64,000 bases of DNA from Algoriphagus ratkowskyi (GCF_002150505.1 NZ_MSSV01000017.1:51748-115747); one strand, 5' to 3'; positions 28,346 to 37,428 are shown, numbered from the stretch's first letter. Notes: generated from the sequence alone by a model not told the origin. Translations and numbers: made by a program.

Positions 28346-29838
28346 TTAAATCAACTTATACGCTAGTTCGACTATTAAAAGCTCAAAGGGTCTGTATTGC
28401 AAGATTTGTATGTATAGGTTTTTATAGAGTGCTGATAGTCGGACTTGTTTTCTCTTTTACAAATTGTAAATCTAAACCTTCGAATTCCGAAAGTGATTCT
28501 AAAAATATGCTTGAAATAGGTAAAGAAGTACAGATCACAACAGCAGCTGCTGGACATTTTTTAAATCAACGACAGGCATTCTCACCGGATGACAAAAGTT
28601 TAGTTTTTGATAACAGAAATGATGATTCAAAAATTGGCGAAAATGGTAGTATTCAGCTTGTTCATATCGCATCTAAACGCGTGGAAACGGTGTATGAAAT
28701 ACCTAATCAATCTGTTTTTGGACCAGGCTCAGGAGCTGTCTCATTTCACCCGTCCAAGAAAGAAATTGTATTTATCAATGGTCTGAATAGCGCATCTGAG
28801 AGTATTCCTTATGGATTTACAAGAAGGATTGCAATGAAGGTGGATCTTGAAAAAGACAATCAATTCGAAAGAGTAGAGGCAAGAGACGTGCTGGCTCCCT
28901 ATACTAAAGGAGCTTTGCGTGGTGGTTCTCATGCCTATTCTTACAGCGCAGATGGCCAGATGTTAAGCTTCACCTATAATGATGCTGTTCTGGCAGAGGA
29001 ATCATTATCTAATCCTGAAGTTCAGGACTTAAGAACCGTAGGTGCATTTCTGCTGAACGAAAAAGTAGATATTTCAGGTGAAAACAATGAAGAGAATTTT
29101 GACGGAAGCGGCTTCGCTGTTTTACTTGCAGAAGTTCATAGTGCGCCCAAATCAGGGTCAGATGAAATCAGCAAAGCTTATGAAGAATGCTGGGTTGGAA
29201 ATGCTGGATATACCAAGCTTGATGGAACGATTCAAAAGCGGGCCATGGCTTTCGTGGGAGATGTGCTTTCTGTATCTGGGGAGAAAGTAGCAGAGGTCTT
29301 TATAGCAGACATTCCCGAGGATATTTCAAATCTTATGAGTTCGGTGAATGCAGGGACTAAGACTGCTTTGCCTTCTTTCCCTGAAGGTGTAATTCAGCGA
29401 AGACTGACTTACACAACAGATAATAAAAACCCAGGCGTACAAGGCCCGAGGCAATGGATGCGGAGTTCTCCAGATGGTAGTTCACTATACTTCTACCAAA
29501 AAGATGATGCTGGGATCATACAAATTTATTCCGTTTCTGCCTCAGGATCCGAAATCAAAGCTGTCACGTCAAATGACTTTTCTGCAGATACTGCTTTCGG
29601 ACTGAGCGCGGATGGAAAATATCTAGCCTATGGGGCTGAAGAAGCTATCTATGTAACAGCTGTGATTGATGGCAAAAGAACTTTGGTCTTGCCCGCACCT
29701 GCATATTCCAGTACTTCCCTCAGTAATATAAACTGGTCAAATACCGGTCTTACTATCGCATATAACAGAAAGCTTAACCAAGATGGCGAAGCTTTCTACC
29801 AAATATTTACTCTTGATCTTTCAAAGCAATTAAACTAA
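28342..29838 (+). CDS. DUF3748-like propeller lipoprotein (YidR-like)
   Basis: A protein of about 498 residues starting at a GTG that overlaps the previous stop. After an unusually long N-terminus there is a hydrophobic segment ending FSFTNC (Cys about 42), a probable lipobox. The mature part has LNQRQAFSPDDKSLVFDNRNDDSKIGENGSIQLV, GPGSGAVSFHPSKKEIVFING and GALRGGSHAYSYSADGQMLSFTYNDAV. This is the pattern of DUF3748, whose E. coli member is YidR; the function is unknown and a TolB-like propeller is likely. It sits between the FG-GAP gene and the aldolase gene (5-bp gap), inside the putative operon. Confidence 0.7.
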   Translation: MIKSTYTLVRLLKAQRVCIARFVCIGFYRVLIVGLVFSFTNCKSKPSNSESDSKNMLEIGKEVQITTAAAGHFLNQRQAFSPDDKSLVFDNRNDDSKIGENGSIQLVHIASKRVETVYEIPNQSVFGPGSGAVSFHPSKKEIVFINGLNSASESIPYGFTRRIAMKVDLEKDNQFERVEARDVLAPYTKGALRGGSHAYSYSADGQMLSFTYNDAVLAEESLSNPEVQDLRTVGAFLLNEKVDISGENNEENFDGSGFAVLLAEVHSAPKSGSDEISKAYEECWVGNAGYTKLDGTIQKRAMAFVGDVLSVSGEKVAEVFIADIPEDISNLMSSVNAGTKTALPSFPEGVIQRRLTYTTDNKNPGVQGPRQWMRSSPDGSSLYFYQKDDAGIIQIYSVSASGSEIKAVTSNDFSADTAFGLSADGKYLAYGAEEAIYVTAVIDGKRTLVLPAPAYSSTSLSNINWSNTGLTIAYNRKLNQDGEAFYQIFTLDLSKQLN

Positions 29839-29842
29839 TCTT

Positions 29843-30784
29843 ATGTCTTCTTTTTCGAAAAAAAATTCACCTTTAAAAGGTATTGTGCCACCAATGATCA
29901 CTCCATTAAATCAGGATGGATCACTTGACACTGAAAGTACGGCAAAGCTCATTGAGCACTTAATTTCTGGAGGAGTTCACGGGATTTTTATTCTGGGTAC
30001 CACCGGTGAGTTCACCGGGTTGAGCTATGACGTCCGCAGAGAATTAATTTTTGAGACGTGTAATCGAGTGGCTGGACGAGTTCCGGTCTTGGTAGGAATT
30101 GCGGATGTTTCCCTTGAGGAAAGCATTAAACTGGGAGCCTATGCTGCTGAAGCTGGTGCTTACGCGCTTGTTGTAGCGCCACCATTTTACATGAATATAG
30201 ATCAGCAGGAGATGTGTGCCTACTATGAGCAATTAGCAGATGCGATTACTATTCCTATGTATCTATATAATATGCCCTCGCATACCAAACTCACGATAGA
30301 GCTGGATACGGTTATCAAACTTTCTGCTCATGAGCGAATTATTGGGCTGAAGGATAGCTCTGCGCATGGCGTTTACTTTCAGTCACTCTGCCATGCCTTC
30401 CGGGATCATGAAGATTTTATGTTGATGGTAGGGCCAGAAGAAATGATGGCAGAAACGGTGTTGATGGGAAGCCATGGGGGAGTAGCTGGAGGTGCTAATC
30501 TTTACCCGCAGCTCTATGTCGCATTGTATGAAGCAGCCGCTAACAGGGATTTTGAGAAAATCAAAAAATACCAGTATTGTGTAATGGAAATCAGTAGAAA
30601 CATCTATCAGGTAGGAGGTTTCAAATCCAGCTATATGAAAGGGCTAAAGACTGCAATGTCCTTTGCTGGTCTTTGTCAGGCGGTGTTTGCGCCACCTTTG
30701 TATCCTTTTTCCTCCGGAGATGTTGAGGAATTGAGATCAAGAGTGGAAAAGATTGACGCGCTATTGAAGGAGAATCAATTATAA
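29843..30784 (+). CDS. Dihydrodipicolinate synthase (DapA)-family aldolase/lyase
   Basis: A 313-residue cytoplasmic class I aldolase of the DapA/NanA superfamily, which cleaves or forms pyruvate-linked 2-keto acids. The motif GTTGEFTGL is at 52-60, Tyr142 lies in LYNMP, and the Schiff-base Lys170 is in GLKDSS. The GTTGE form is closer to dihydrodipicolinate synthase and 2-keto-3-deoxy-sugar-acid aldolases than to sialate lyase (GSTGE). In this sugar locus a 2-keto-3-deoxy acid is a more plausible substrate than a lysine precursor. It lies between the DUF3748 and SSS transporter genes. Confidence 0.85.
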   Translation: MSSFSKKNSPLKGIVPPMITPLNQDGSLDTESTAKLIEHLISGGVHGIFILGTTGEFTGLSYDVRRELIFETCNRVAGRVPVLVGIADVSLEESIKLGAYAAEAGAYALVVAPPFYMNIDQQEMCAYYEQLADAITIPMYLYNMPSHTKLTIELDTVIKLSAHERIIGLKDSSAHGVYFQSLCHAFRDHEDFMLMVGPEEMMAETVLMGSHGGVAGGANLYPQLYVALYEAAANRDFEKIKKYQYCVMEISRNIYQVGGFKSSYMKGLKTAMSFAGLCQAVFAPPLYPFSSGDVEELRSRVEKIDALLKENQL

Positions 30785-30983
30785 TAGTTTCAAATATAGC
30801 TACACAAAGCGACCCACTGATTAGACAATTCCAGTGAGCTTTTAGAGCAATTATAAGCTTCTTAATCTGAGTAGTCACCAAAATGGGAAATGCGGTATTT
30901 GAACTTAAGCCATAAATTTCGGGGACAAGTGCAAATGCGTTAATTTCCCAATTTTAATTTCATCAAATCAAACAAAGCCAAGT

Positions 30984-32486
30984 ATGGATTTGCCAATTAT
31001 AGATTTAATAGTTTTTCTTGTTTACATGGCTGCAATAGTGCTGTTCGGGATTTCATTCTCCTTCCGGAAAAGAACAGCATTAGAATACACAACGGGTGGT
31101 GGACGACTTCCAAGTTGGGCGATAGGTATGTCAATCTTCGCAACGTTTGTAAGTAGCATCAGTTTTTTGGCACTGCCAGGAAATGCTTACTTATCCAATT
31201 GGAATGGATTTGTATTTAGCTTATCCATCCCTTTTGCAGCTTGGATAGCGGTGAAGTATTTTGTCCCACTTTATAGAAATCTTAAAAGTGAATCTGCCTA
31301 TTATTACTTAGAGACACGCTTCGGTTCTTGGGCAAGGATCTATGCATCCATCTGTTATATGCTGACCCAGTTGGCAAGAATGGGCGCTATTATGTATTTA
31401 TTGGCCTTACCTATGAATGCGCTATTTGGCTGGAGCATACCGATGATTATCATTTGCACAGGTATATCTGTGATGGTATATGCCATGCTGGGCGGTATAG
31501 AAGCAGTGATCTGGACAGATGCGATCCAAGGTATAGTACTGATAGCTGGTGCGGTACTTTGTCTGCTGGTGATTTTGTTTTCCATGCCAAATGGTCCTGG
31601 AGAAGTGATCACCATTGCTGCGGAGGCTGACAAGTTCAGTCTGGGAAGTTTCAAGTTCAACTTTGTTGAATCTACTTTTTGGATGATTTTAATTTACGGG
31701 CTATTCATCAATTTACAGAATTTTGGGATTGACCAAAGCTACATTCAGCGCTACATCTCTGCTAAAACGGAGAAAGAAGCTGTGAAATCCACTTGGCTGG
31801 GAAGTTTACTCTATGTGCCCGTTTCTTTGTTATTTTTCTTTATCGGAACAGCGCTTTTTTCCTATTACCAAGCTTACCCAGACTTATTGCCTTCAGACTT
31901 GCACTTGGCGGAGAATGCAGATAAGGTATTTCCGTACTTTATAGTATCTGGACTTCCTAGCGGCGTGACGGGGATTTTGATTGCTTCTATTTTTGCTGCA
32001 GGAATGAGCACGGTTTCCACGAGTATCAACAGTTCAGCAACCGTGTTTCTGTCGGATCATTATAGAAAATACATTCACAAAGATCCAACAGAAAAGCAAT
32101 CCATGCGAGTTTTGTGGATTAGTTCTTCTGTGATGGGAGGACTAGCCATACTTGTAGCATTAGCTTTCAATGGAGTGACCAGTGCTTTGGAGGCATGGTG
32201 GGCGCTTTCATCGATTTTCAGCGGTGGGATTCTTGGCTTGTTTTTATTGGGTTTTGTGGTGAAAAAAGCTACTAGTAAAGCAGCTGCAATAGGTGTCCTC
32301 TGTGGCGTGGTAGTGATAGGATGGATGAGTCTTTCACCAGTTCTATTGAGTGGAACCAGTTTGGAAGGATTTCAAAATACGCTGCATACCAACCTGACCA
32401 TAGTCATGGGAACGCTCACAATATTTATTATAGGTTTCCTTTTGACTTATCTCTTTTCCAAACAAAAAACAAACGTTGAATTATGA
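30984..32486 (+). CDS. Sodium:solute symporter (SSS family)
   Basis: A 500-residue inner-membrane carrier with about thirteen helices. ALEYTTGGGRLPSWAIGMSIFATFVSSISFLALPGNAY near the N-terminus and the FAAGMSTVSTSINSSATVFLSDHYRKY segment near 335-360 are typical of SSS proteins that import sugars, sugar acids or sialic acid with Na+. The stop overlaps the start of the kinase gene by four bases (ATGA), so the pair is translationally coupled. It probably imports the monosaccharide freed in the periplasm by the propeller enzymes. Confidence 0.92.
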   Translation: MDLPIIDLIVFLVYMAAIVLFGISFSFRKRTALEYTTGGGRLPSWAIGMSIFATFVSSISFLALPGNAYLSNWNGFVFSLSIPFAAWIAVKYFVPLYRNLKSESAYYYLETRFGSWARIYASICYMLTQLARMGAIMYLLALPMNALFGWSIPMIIICTGISVMVYAMLGGIEAVIWTDAIQGIVLIAGAVLCLLVILFSMPNGPGEVITIAAEADKFSLGSFKFNFVESTFWMILIYGLFINLQNFGIDQSYIQRYISAKTEKEAVKSTWLGSLLYVPVSLLFFFIGTALFSYYQAYPDLLPSDLHLAENADKVFPYFIVSGLPSGVTGILIASIFAAGMSTVSTSINSSATVFLSDHYRKYIHKDPTEKQSMRVLWISSSVMGGLAILVALAFNGVTSALEAWWALSSIFSGGILGLFLLGFVVKKATSKAAAIGVLCGVVVIGWMSLSPVLLSGTSLEGFQNTLHTNLTIVMGTLTIFIIGFLLTYLFSKQKTNVEL

Positions 32487-34150
32487 GTTATGTGATCGGT
32501 TTAGATTATGGAACAGATTCCGTACGGGCAATTTTGGTGAATTGTGCGAATGGAGAAGTGGTAGGGAATTCAGTTTATACTTATCCAAGATGGGCCAAAG
32601 GGCAGTATTGTGATCCACAAAAGAATCAATTCAGACAGCATCCATTAGATCACTTGGAAGGTTTAAGGGTTACTCTCTCTGAAGTAGTAATTAGTTCCAA
32701 GATCAATACGGATCAGATAAAGGGGATCTGTGTGGATACAACTGGATCCTCTCCGATGCCAGTCAATGTAAAAGGTGAATCTCTCGCTATGACTGCAGGA
32801 TTTGAGGAGAATCCCAATGCTATGATGATTCTATGGAAGGATCATACAGCGATCAAAGAAGCTGCGGAAATAACGGAATTGGCTAGAACATGGGCTGGGG
32901 AAGATTTCACTAAGTATTCTGGTGGGATTTATTCTTCAGAATGGTTCTGGTCAAAAATCCTGTCGGTCCATAGAAAAGATAAAGCAGTAGCAGCAGCGGC
33001 GTTCTCCTGGGTAGAGCATTGCGATTACATCACAGGAATTTTGACAGGAATTGACCCCCTAAGTCTAAAAAGAAGTAGATGTGCTGCAGGTCATAAGGCT
33101 TTATGGCATCAGGACTGGGATGGACTTCCTCCAGCACACTTTCTATCTATCTTAGATCAGTCTCTTCCGGCACTGCGTGAAAATCTGTATGTAAAAACAT
33201 TTACCTCCAATGAACCTGCCGGGACTATCAGCAAAGAATGGGCAAAGAGCCTGGGACTATCTGAGAAAACAGTAATTGCGGTGGGAACAATAGATGCTCA
33301 CGCAGGTGCAGTGGGTGCAGGGATCAAAGAAAATACGCTGGTAAAAGTAGTGGGGACATCAACCTGTGATATGCTAGTCGCCTCGGACGAATCTTTAGGA
33401 AAAACTCTAGTAAAAGGGATTTGTGGCCAAGTGGAGGGCTCTATCTTGCCTGGATTCCATGGTTTAGAGGCTGGGCAGGCTGGATTTGGAGATGTCTTAG
33501 CATGGTTTGTCAGCTTGATATTAGCGCCATCTATCAGCTTGTTGAATAGTAGTGAGATACTTGATTTGGAATCCAAGAATGCTCTGATTCAAGAATTTAG
33601 GGATAAAATGATTTTTCAGTTATCTGAAGATGCGTCAAACCTGTCTGTTGTAGAAAGCAAGGTAGTATCACTAGACTGGATAAATGGTCGTCGTTCTCCC
33701 GATGCAGATGAGTCATTGGAAGGTGCAATTATCGGCTTAAACATGGGGACCACTCCTGCACATATATTTAGAAGTTTGGTTGAATCTCTATGCTTTGGGT
33801 CAAGAAGAATAATTGATCGCTTTGAAGAAGAAGGGCTGCAAATCGAAGAAGTAATCGCCATAGGCGGTGTAGCTAATAAGTCCAAATTGGTGATGCAAAT
33901 TATGGCAGATATCCTTGATCGATCCATCAAAATCACAGCTTCTACCCAAACACCAGCATTGGGAGCTGCCATATATGCAGCCGTTGCATGTGGAGAATTC
34001 CCAACTATGGAGGAAGCGAGCAAAGCTATGGCGCCTGGATTTGATCAGGTTTACGAACCGAATTTTTCGAACAAGGAATTTTATGATAAAAAATATAAGG
34101 CTTATCAGAAACTAGGTACAGTGGTGGAGGATTTTAATAAGAGGGGGTGA
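32483..34150 (+). CDS. Ribulokinase-like FGGY-family carbohydrate kinase
   Basis: A 555-residue cytoplasmic sugar kinase. The start IGLDYGTDSVRAILVN, then CDPQKNQFRQHPLDHLEG, IDAHAGAVGAG (near 270) and GTSTCDML (near 290) match the ribulokinase (AraB) group of the FGGY family, which phosphorylates L-ribulose and some related ketoses. The length equals that of AraB. The ATPase segment ends in ALGAAIYAAVA near 495. It is the last gene of the operon, after the SSS symporter with an ATGA overlap. An isomerase at the operon start gives a plausible isomerase-kinase pair, but no L-ribulose-5-phosphate epimerase is nearby. Confidence 0.85.
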   Translation: MSYVIGLDYGTDSVRAILVNCANGEVVGNSVYTYPRWAKGQYCDPQKNQFRQHPLDHLEGLRVTLSEVVISSKINTDQIKGICVDTTGSSPMPVNVKGESLAMTAGFEENPNAMMILWKDHTAIKEAAEITELARTWAGEDFTKYSGGIYSSEWFWSKILSVHRKDKAVAAAAFSWVEHCDYITGILTGIDPLSLKRSRCAAGHKALWHQDWDGLPPAHFLSILDQSLPALRENLYVKTFTSNEPAGTISKEWAKSLGLSEKTVIAVGTIDAHAGAVGAGIKENTLVKVVGTSTCDMLVASDESLGKTLVKGICGQVEGSILPGFHGLEAGQAGFGDVLAWFVSLILAPSISLLNSSEILDLESKNALIQEFRDKMIFQLSEDASNLSVVESKVVSLDWINGRRSPDADESLEGAIIGLNMGTTPAHIFRSLVESLCFGSRRIIDRFEEEGLQIEEVIAIGGVANKSKLVMQIMADILDRSIKITASTQTPALGAAIYAAVACGEFPTMEEASKAMAPGFDQVYEPNFSNKEFYDKKYKAYQKLGTVVEDFNKRG

Positions 34151-34273
34151 GTATTGTGTCCAAGAACTAACAATTGATGTAAGTAGTTCTATCAGCGTAA
34201 CAGCTATAGATTAAATTTTTGCATTATTCCTTGTAAGCTTTTTTTATATATTCGTGAATCATCCTAACCAAAT

Positions 34274-34825
34274 TTGAAATTGTATCACTTCGTAGCATTA
34301 TTTAGAAAAGGCAGGTTAAACCTTGTAGTATTACTTGTTTTCCTGATGTCAGGCCTCATAGGATGCAAACAGAGCGACTCTTCGGCTACAGAAAAGTCGG
34401 ATCAAACGATATCCTCTGACAGCCTTCAACTGAACAACATACACTTCAATGATTTAAATGGCAATTCTATTCAATTGTCAGATTTTGAAGGCAAGAGGGT
34501 TTTATTGCATTTTTGGGCTACGTGGTGCAAACCCTGTATAGAAGAAATGCCTGAATTGGAGCGTGTCAGACCACTTCTGGAAAAGGAAAACTTCCAGCTT
34601 TTATTGGTCTCCGAAGAATCGGCAGAGACAATTAAAGCTTACGAAAAGAAGTCGAATTTTGATCTGGAATTCTTAAGATATGATGGTGCGCTTTCCGACC
34701 TGAAAATATATGCTCTTCCTGCTACATTCGTTTTTAATGAAAAAGGTGAAAAAGTAAGAGAAATTTCAGGTAAAATGAATTGGGATTCAGAGGAAACTAT
34801 TACTCAACTTATCAGCCTACCCTAA
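34274..34825 (+). CDS. TlpA-like thiol-disulfide oxidoreductase lipoprotein
   Basis: A 183-residue exported redoxin. It begins at a TTG (no ATG before the signal peptide fits); the hydrophobic segment LVVLLVFLMSGLIGC ends in a lipobox Cys31. The thioredoxin fold carries FWATWCKPCIEEMPE with the catalytic Cys85-Lys-Pro-Cys88. TlpA/ResA-type proteins reduce disulfides or help mature c-type cytochromes and copper centres. The stop codon is directly followed by the ATG of the CDCCQ-motif propeller gene, so both are translated as a unit. The pair lies outside the preceding sugar operon (123-bp gap). Confidence 0.88.
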   Translation: MKLYHFVALFRKGRLNLVVLLVFLMSGLIGCKQSDSSATEKSDQTISSDSLQLNNIHFNDLNGNSIQLSDFEGKRVLLHFWATWCKPCIEEMPELERVRPLLEKENFQLLLVSEESAETIKAYEKKSNFDLEFLRYDGALSDLKIYALPATFVFNEKGEKVREISGKMNWDSEETITQLISLP

Positions 34826-36046
34826 ATGGAAAATATTACAAAAGTAGTCGCGCTGCTCATGTTAGTGCTAGCAGTTTCATGCAAGCAGGACAAGGCAGAT
34901 ACACTTACAAGTATTCCTTTTCCAGATGGAGAGGAAACTTCACTTCCTTACTTATTCTCTGGGATTGAAGGTCTAATGATGTCATGGGTGAAAATGGTGA
35001 ATGACTCTACCGCTCAGCTGAAATATTCTCGACTGGAAGGATCTAATTGGGTCCCGCCAAAGGTAATTGTGGAAGGGACAGATTGGTTTGTCAATTGGGC
35101 AGATTTTCCTTCGATTACTGAGAATAACGGGAATCTTCTGACGCATTTTCTGGAGAAATCCTCCAAGGAGACATTTTCTTACGATGTGAAGTTGAACCTA
35201 CTACCTAAAGGTGTTACGCAATGGAGAAATGGACTTCAATTGCACAACGATTCTACCAAAACAGAACATGGTTTTGTTTCGGTATTGCCTTATCAAGAGG
35301 ATTCATTTTTTGTAGCCTGGTTAGACGGAAGAGGATCAGGTGCTTCTATGAATCATGGACACGATTCTCATGGAGGCTCAATGTCAATAAGGGCTGCTAC
35401 CGTGAGTTCTGATGGTACAATATCCAATGAGAGTCAGCTAGATGCCAAAACCTGCGACTGTTGCCAAACTACTGCAGCCATCACAGACAATGGTCCAATT
35501 GTGATTTACAGAGATCGCTCTGATGAAGAGGTGAGAGATATCGCCATCACGCGATACGTAAATGGGCAATGGACCACACCCAAAATTATCCATGAAGATG
35601 GCTGGAAAATTAATGGATGTCCTGTTAACGGACCGAAAGCAGATGCAAAAGGCAATTCCCTTGTGGTTACATGGTTTACTGGAGTAAATAATAAACCAGT
35701 CGTGAATGTGGCCTTTTCTACTGATGGTGGAGAGAATTTTGGAGAACCTATTCAAGTTAGTGGACTGGAAACCTTAGGTAGGGTGGATGTGGCTATTCTA
35801 GAGAGCAACATGGCAGTAGTAAGTTGGGTAGATACTGAGAATGGAAAAAATTATCTCAAAGCTATGAAAGTAGAGAGTTCAGGTAAAATGTATACGCCTG
35901 TACTTGTGACCGAAATGGATCCTGTAAGAAAGAGTGGTTTTCCACAAATGGAGAAATTGGACGACAAGCTTTACTTCGCATGGACTGATATACTCGAAGA
36001 TATCGGGAGTGTTAAGACAGCTTTTATATCGATTTCGTCACTTTGA
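34826..36046 (+). CDS. Propeller lipoprotein with CDCCQ motif and His-rich loop
   Basis: A 406-residue lipoprotein (lipobox Cys19 in MLVLAVSC). Weak sialidase-like repeats cover the mature part (AFSTDGGENFGEP near 290). Two unusual features are a His-rich loop HGHDSHGG (177-184) and the Cys cluster CDCCQT (210-215), with a further Cys in INGCPVNGP. Such CDCC-containing propellers are often annotated as exo-alpha-sialidases, but the Cys/His cluster suggests metal or redox chemistry. Zero-gap coupling to a TlpA-like protein supports that reading. The function is unknown. Confidence 0.75.
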   Translation: MENITKVVALLMLVLAVSCKQDKADTLTSIPFPDGEETSLPYLFSGIEGLMMSWVKMVNDSTAQLKYSRLEGSNWVPPKVIVEGTDWFVNWADFPSITENNGNLLTHFLEKSSKETFSYDVKLNLLPKGVTQWRNGLQLHNDSTKTEHGFVSVLPYQEDSFFVAWLDGRGSGASMNHGHDSHGGSMSIRAATVSSDGTISNESQLDAKTCDCCQTTAAITDNGPIVIYRDRSDEEVRDIAITRYVNGQWTTPKIIHEDGWKINGCPVNGPKADAKGNSLVVTWFTGVNNKPVVNVAFSTDGGENFGEPIQVSGLETLGRVDVAILESNMAVVSWVDTENGKNYLKAMKVESSGKMYTPVLVTEMDPVRKSGFPQMEKLDDKLYFAWTDILEDIGSVKTAFISISSL

Positions 36047-36193
36047 TTTTCAGGGTTATATTCTTAGCTATAGAGGATTTAACAAGCCATGAATCCTTAA
36101 ACTTTTAACATTTTTCCTGCGGGAAATAAAAGTGTTTACTGGACCCTAAAACCCCAGTCTGAATTATTTACTTATCCATACGGAATAGGTGGG

Positions 36194-36361
36194 TCAATAA
36201 CCATGTTTATACTTTCCAGATTCTAATAAGTTTCTGGTAGCTGTAGGTAGTGAAAATTCAGTACCTACGCCCCAATTAATCTTTTGGAAGGCGGTGTTTT
36301 GGTCGAATAAAGAACTACTTATGACTGCATCGCCAAATCCAGATTGATTTCCACTTTCACA
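36194..36361 (-). pseudogene. Remnant of an outer-membrane transporter/porin-like gene
   Basis: On the minus strand about 55 codons between two stops read SGFGDAVISSSLF, then KINWGVGTEFSLPTATRNLLESGKYKHGY. The order GDAxISxxLF, WGVGxxFxLPTAT, LxSGKY resembles the middle of the Bacteroidota and proteobacterial outer-membrane transporter family sometimes labelled neuromedin-U-like. No start codon, no signal peptide and no continuation on either side are present, so it is a decayed fragment. The match is from motif memory and is short. Confidence 0.4.
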
Positions 36362-36501
36362 TTAGAAGTAAATAAGGAGATAAAGAATAAAATCACACCC
36401 ACTTACGGCACTAAGTGTGGGAAAAAAAAGCTGTAGTGTATAAGTTTTTACAGTTAGATAGTTTCTTGTCAATGTATGATGAATACGAAGTTGTGATGAT
36501 G

Positions 36502-36534
36502 TGCCCCCAAATAGCTAGACACTTGTTGGGGGCA
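36502..36534. terminator. GC-rich hairpin, possible terminator
   Basis: TGCCCCCAA and TTGGGGGCA form a perfect 9-bp stem around a 15-base loop. Neither side has a strong T run, so termination is uncertain. It lies 53 bp past the stop of the minus-strand gene at 36587-36895, which is the most likely user. Confidence 0.5.
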
Positions 36535-36586
36535 TTGTTGTTAATCAAGGGGACTTCAATAAGTCAGATCAAATACCATCGTAAAT

Positions 36587-36895
36587 TCAAAACCCATCAG
36601 GTTTGGTTTCCGGATGCTTTTGCCAATATTGTACAATAGAAGGCATGTATTCATCGCTTTCAATGGTTCCTTGTAAGTCAGCTTTTTGACCTTGATAAAG
36701 ATAGATTTTATTGTCTTCGACTTTCTCAATAGTTAGGTCTTCTTTTTTCAATAAGTCCTTCACTTTTTTTAAATCCTCCGGATCTTTAATAAATGTTTCG
36801 AAGCGGATATAGAATTCTTCTCCTATGGGAGGGATGGGGTAGTCACTTGGAATAATAGCACTGATAACTGGATCTGTTGGAAAAATGATTTTCAT
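36587..36895 (-). CDS. Hypothetical protein, 102 residues
   Basis: A small soluble acidic protein with no signal peptide or membrane segment. The N-terminal part MKIIFPTDPVISAIIPSDYPIPPIGEEFYIRF is Pro-rich and beta-strand-like. The middle holds an alternating helix-strand stretch (DPEDLKKVKDLLKKEDLTIEKVEDNKIYLYQG). I do not recognise a family. The codon pattern, the ATG start and the hairpin after the stop argue for a real gene. It has no close neighbours on its strand. Confidence 0.6.
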   Translation of the reverse strand: MKIIFPTDPVISAIIPSDYPIPPIGEEFYIRFETFIKDPEDLKKVKDLLKKEDLTIEKVEDNKIYLYQGQKADLQGTIESDEYMPSIVQYWQKHPETKPDGF

Positions 36896-37428
36896 GGCTC
36901 TCGAATTTATTTTGTTTATTAAAACTAACCATGATTGCCTAGAATGTCAACCAATGTTTTCTATACCTATTGAAGCAGTAGTTTTAGTAAACCAATTGTG
37001 TGGACCAGAGCGGTTTTGAATCCATAAATCATCCCGAGGTTTGACTTGATTGATGGGTAGTTAATTGCATTTTAGTCCACCCTGTAGGAGTTATTCACCT
37101 GCGCACAAGATAATAATAACCCACATTCCATAAATCTAGAAATGTATTAAGACGGGCCTCCAGAATCTTTTAAATTTTTGAAAAAAGTTGGAAAAGTTAT
37201 CAGAGGTTTGGATTAGTTGTATGACAATGATATTCACTTTCGTGCTGTTTCCTTATCTCATTTCCAAAGCAAACCCACATCCTCTCCAGGTTCCATTTAT
37301 GAGTTAATCAGTTCAATGAATGGCAGTAATTTTAGCCTTATAAATCATCTGTGGCAGTTTTGACATCTACAAATCAAAGGGATAAGTAGCGCATCGGTAT
37401 CCAAACAAAACTAAAGCTCATTATCAAA
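36896..37428. other. Gene-free interval between hypothetical gene and lacI
   Basis: About 530 bp. I see no open frame, RNA gene or clear terminator. The only item of note is a degenerate half-operator, TTGTGCGCAGGTG on the minus strand near 37096-37108, which is not called. Confidence 0.45.

Larger units (their letters stand above)
36047..36586. other. Intergenic region with a gene remnant and a hairpin
   Basis: This interval contains the decayed porin-like fragment at 36194-36361 and the hairpin at 36502-36534. A 74-codon plus-strand frame at 36415-36639 crosses the hairpin and runs antisense into the next gene; it is not called. No RNA gene was seen. Confidence 0.5.

Noticed and set aside
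33298..34023. Long antisense frames inside the kinase gene
   Set aside because: They are shadows of the FGGY kinase, whose motifs are clear on the plus strand.
36415..36639. A 74-codon plus-strand frame
   Set aside because: It runs through a hairpin and antisense into the better-supported minus-strand gene at 36587-36895.
37096..37108. Degenerate operator-like sequence TTGTGCGCAGGTG (minus strand)
   Set aside because: Only the left arm and centre fit, the right arm is lost, and it lies downstream of lacI with no promoter to control.
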